The notes under the pieces are model-generated. The model did not search any database, was not told where the DNA came from, and saw only the letters and a list, made by a program, of their open reading frames with translations. Shown here piece after piece: positions 6,333 through 6,530 of a stretch of DNA of 6,530 nucleotides. Both the position numbers and the translations under genes were made by a program. The first letter of the stretch is position 1. Each line of letters opens with the position of its first letter. The DNA lies in the NCBI GenBank assembly GCA_030609765.1, contig JAUWTE010000187.1, forward strand, positions 1 through 6,530, given 5' to 3'. The DNA comes from Acidobacteriota bacterium (GTDB taxonomy: Bacteria > Acidobacteriota > UBA890).

Positions 6333-6530
6333 CTACACCTTCGGCTCCCAACCCGGCTCGTACTCGCGGCCCCAGAGCTTCATGGCCTCCGGATTGTCGA
6401 CGATTCGACCGGTTCTCGGATCGCAATGCACCACCCCGGTGGTGCGCTGCGCGATGTTGCCCAAGTGGCAAAGCAATTGGCTCCTGCGACCATCGCCGAC
6501 AGGAGCGGTCAGGCGCTCCTGACCACGGAC
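6333..6530 (-). CDS. Gfo/Idh/MocA oxidoreductase, C-terminal fragment (5' end outside window)
   Basis: The last 65 codons and a TAG stop of a gene that enters from the right edge are visible. The translation includes C-H-L-G-N-I-A-Q-R-T, H-C-D-P-R-T-G-R-I-V-D-N and E-A-M-K-L-W-G-R-E-Y-E-P-G-W, ending E-P-K-V. To my knowledge this is the characteristic tail of the Gfo/Idh/MocA oxidoreductases common in Planctomycetota and related bacteria, and it differs from the tail of the other oxidoreductase in this window. The Rossmann domain and any signal peptide are outside the window. The gene ends four bases before the TIM-barrel start, so both are probably on one transcript and act on the same pathway. 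Confidence 0.85.
   Translation of the reverse strand, partial: VRGQERLTAPVGDGRRSQLLCHLGNIAQRTTGVVHCDPRTGRIVDNPEAMKLWGREYEPGWEPKV
6336..6341 (-). promoter_or_regulatory. Weak ribosome binding site of the TIM-barrel gene
   Basis: AAGGTG, formed by the last two sense codons of the upstream oxidoreductase, lies seven bases before ATG 6328. The match is imperfect, and the four-base gap suggests coupled translation. Confidence 0.5.

Overview
The window is a GC-rich bacterial segment in which every supported gene lies on the minus strand, so the reading order runs from high to low coordinates. The genes are, in transcription order: (1) the C-terminal end of a Gfo/Idh/MocA oxidoreductase (6530-6333, its start lies outside the window); (2) a Tat-exported lipoprotein with a xylose-isomerase-like TIM barrel (6328-5405); (3) an unrecognised small protein with four predicted membrane segments (5330-4680); (4) a Cys-type lipoprotein sulfatase (4683-3154); (5) a second, Tat-exported Gfo/Idh/MocA oxidoreductase (3071-1725) whose frame is broken by one in-frame TAG at 2039-2037; (6) a sodium:solute symporter (SSS family, 1728-1, continuing beyond the left edge).

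Spacing supports one operon. The gaps are 4, 74 and 82 bases, and two junctions are 4-base stop/start overlaps (GTGA at 4683-4680, ATGA at 1728-1725). I see no terminator with a U tract and no convincing promoter inside the window. No RNA gene, mobile element or CRISPR array was found, and there is no stretch over 300 bases without a gene.

Organism: Tat-exported Gfo/Idh/MocA and TIM-barrel proteins beside a formylglycine sulfatase and an SSS transporter are typical of environmental, glycan-degrading Gram-negative bacteria such as Planctomycetota, Verrucomicrobiota, Acidobacteriota and similar candidate phyla. This is inference from gene content; no marker gene is present to settle it.

Probable joint role (inference): breakdown of a sulfated or otherwise decorated sugar outside the cytoplasm. 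The sulfatase would remove sulfate, the exported NAD(P)-type oxidoreductase(s) and the TIM-barrel protein would oxidise and isomerise, epimerise or cleave the sugar, and the symporter would import the product. The substrate cannot be read from the sequence.

The most unusual point is the single TAG in the second oxidoreductase. The reading frame continues for 103 family-like codons after it and ends exactly in the ATGA overlap with the symporter. This is either a very recent nonsense mutation, a sequencing error, or stop-codon readthrough. Otherwise the window looks like a coherent but fairly ordinary catabolic cluster.
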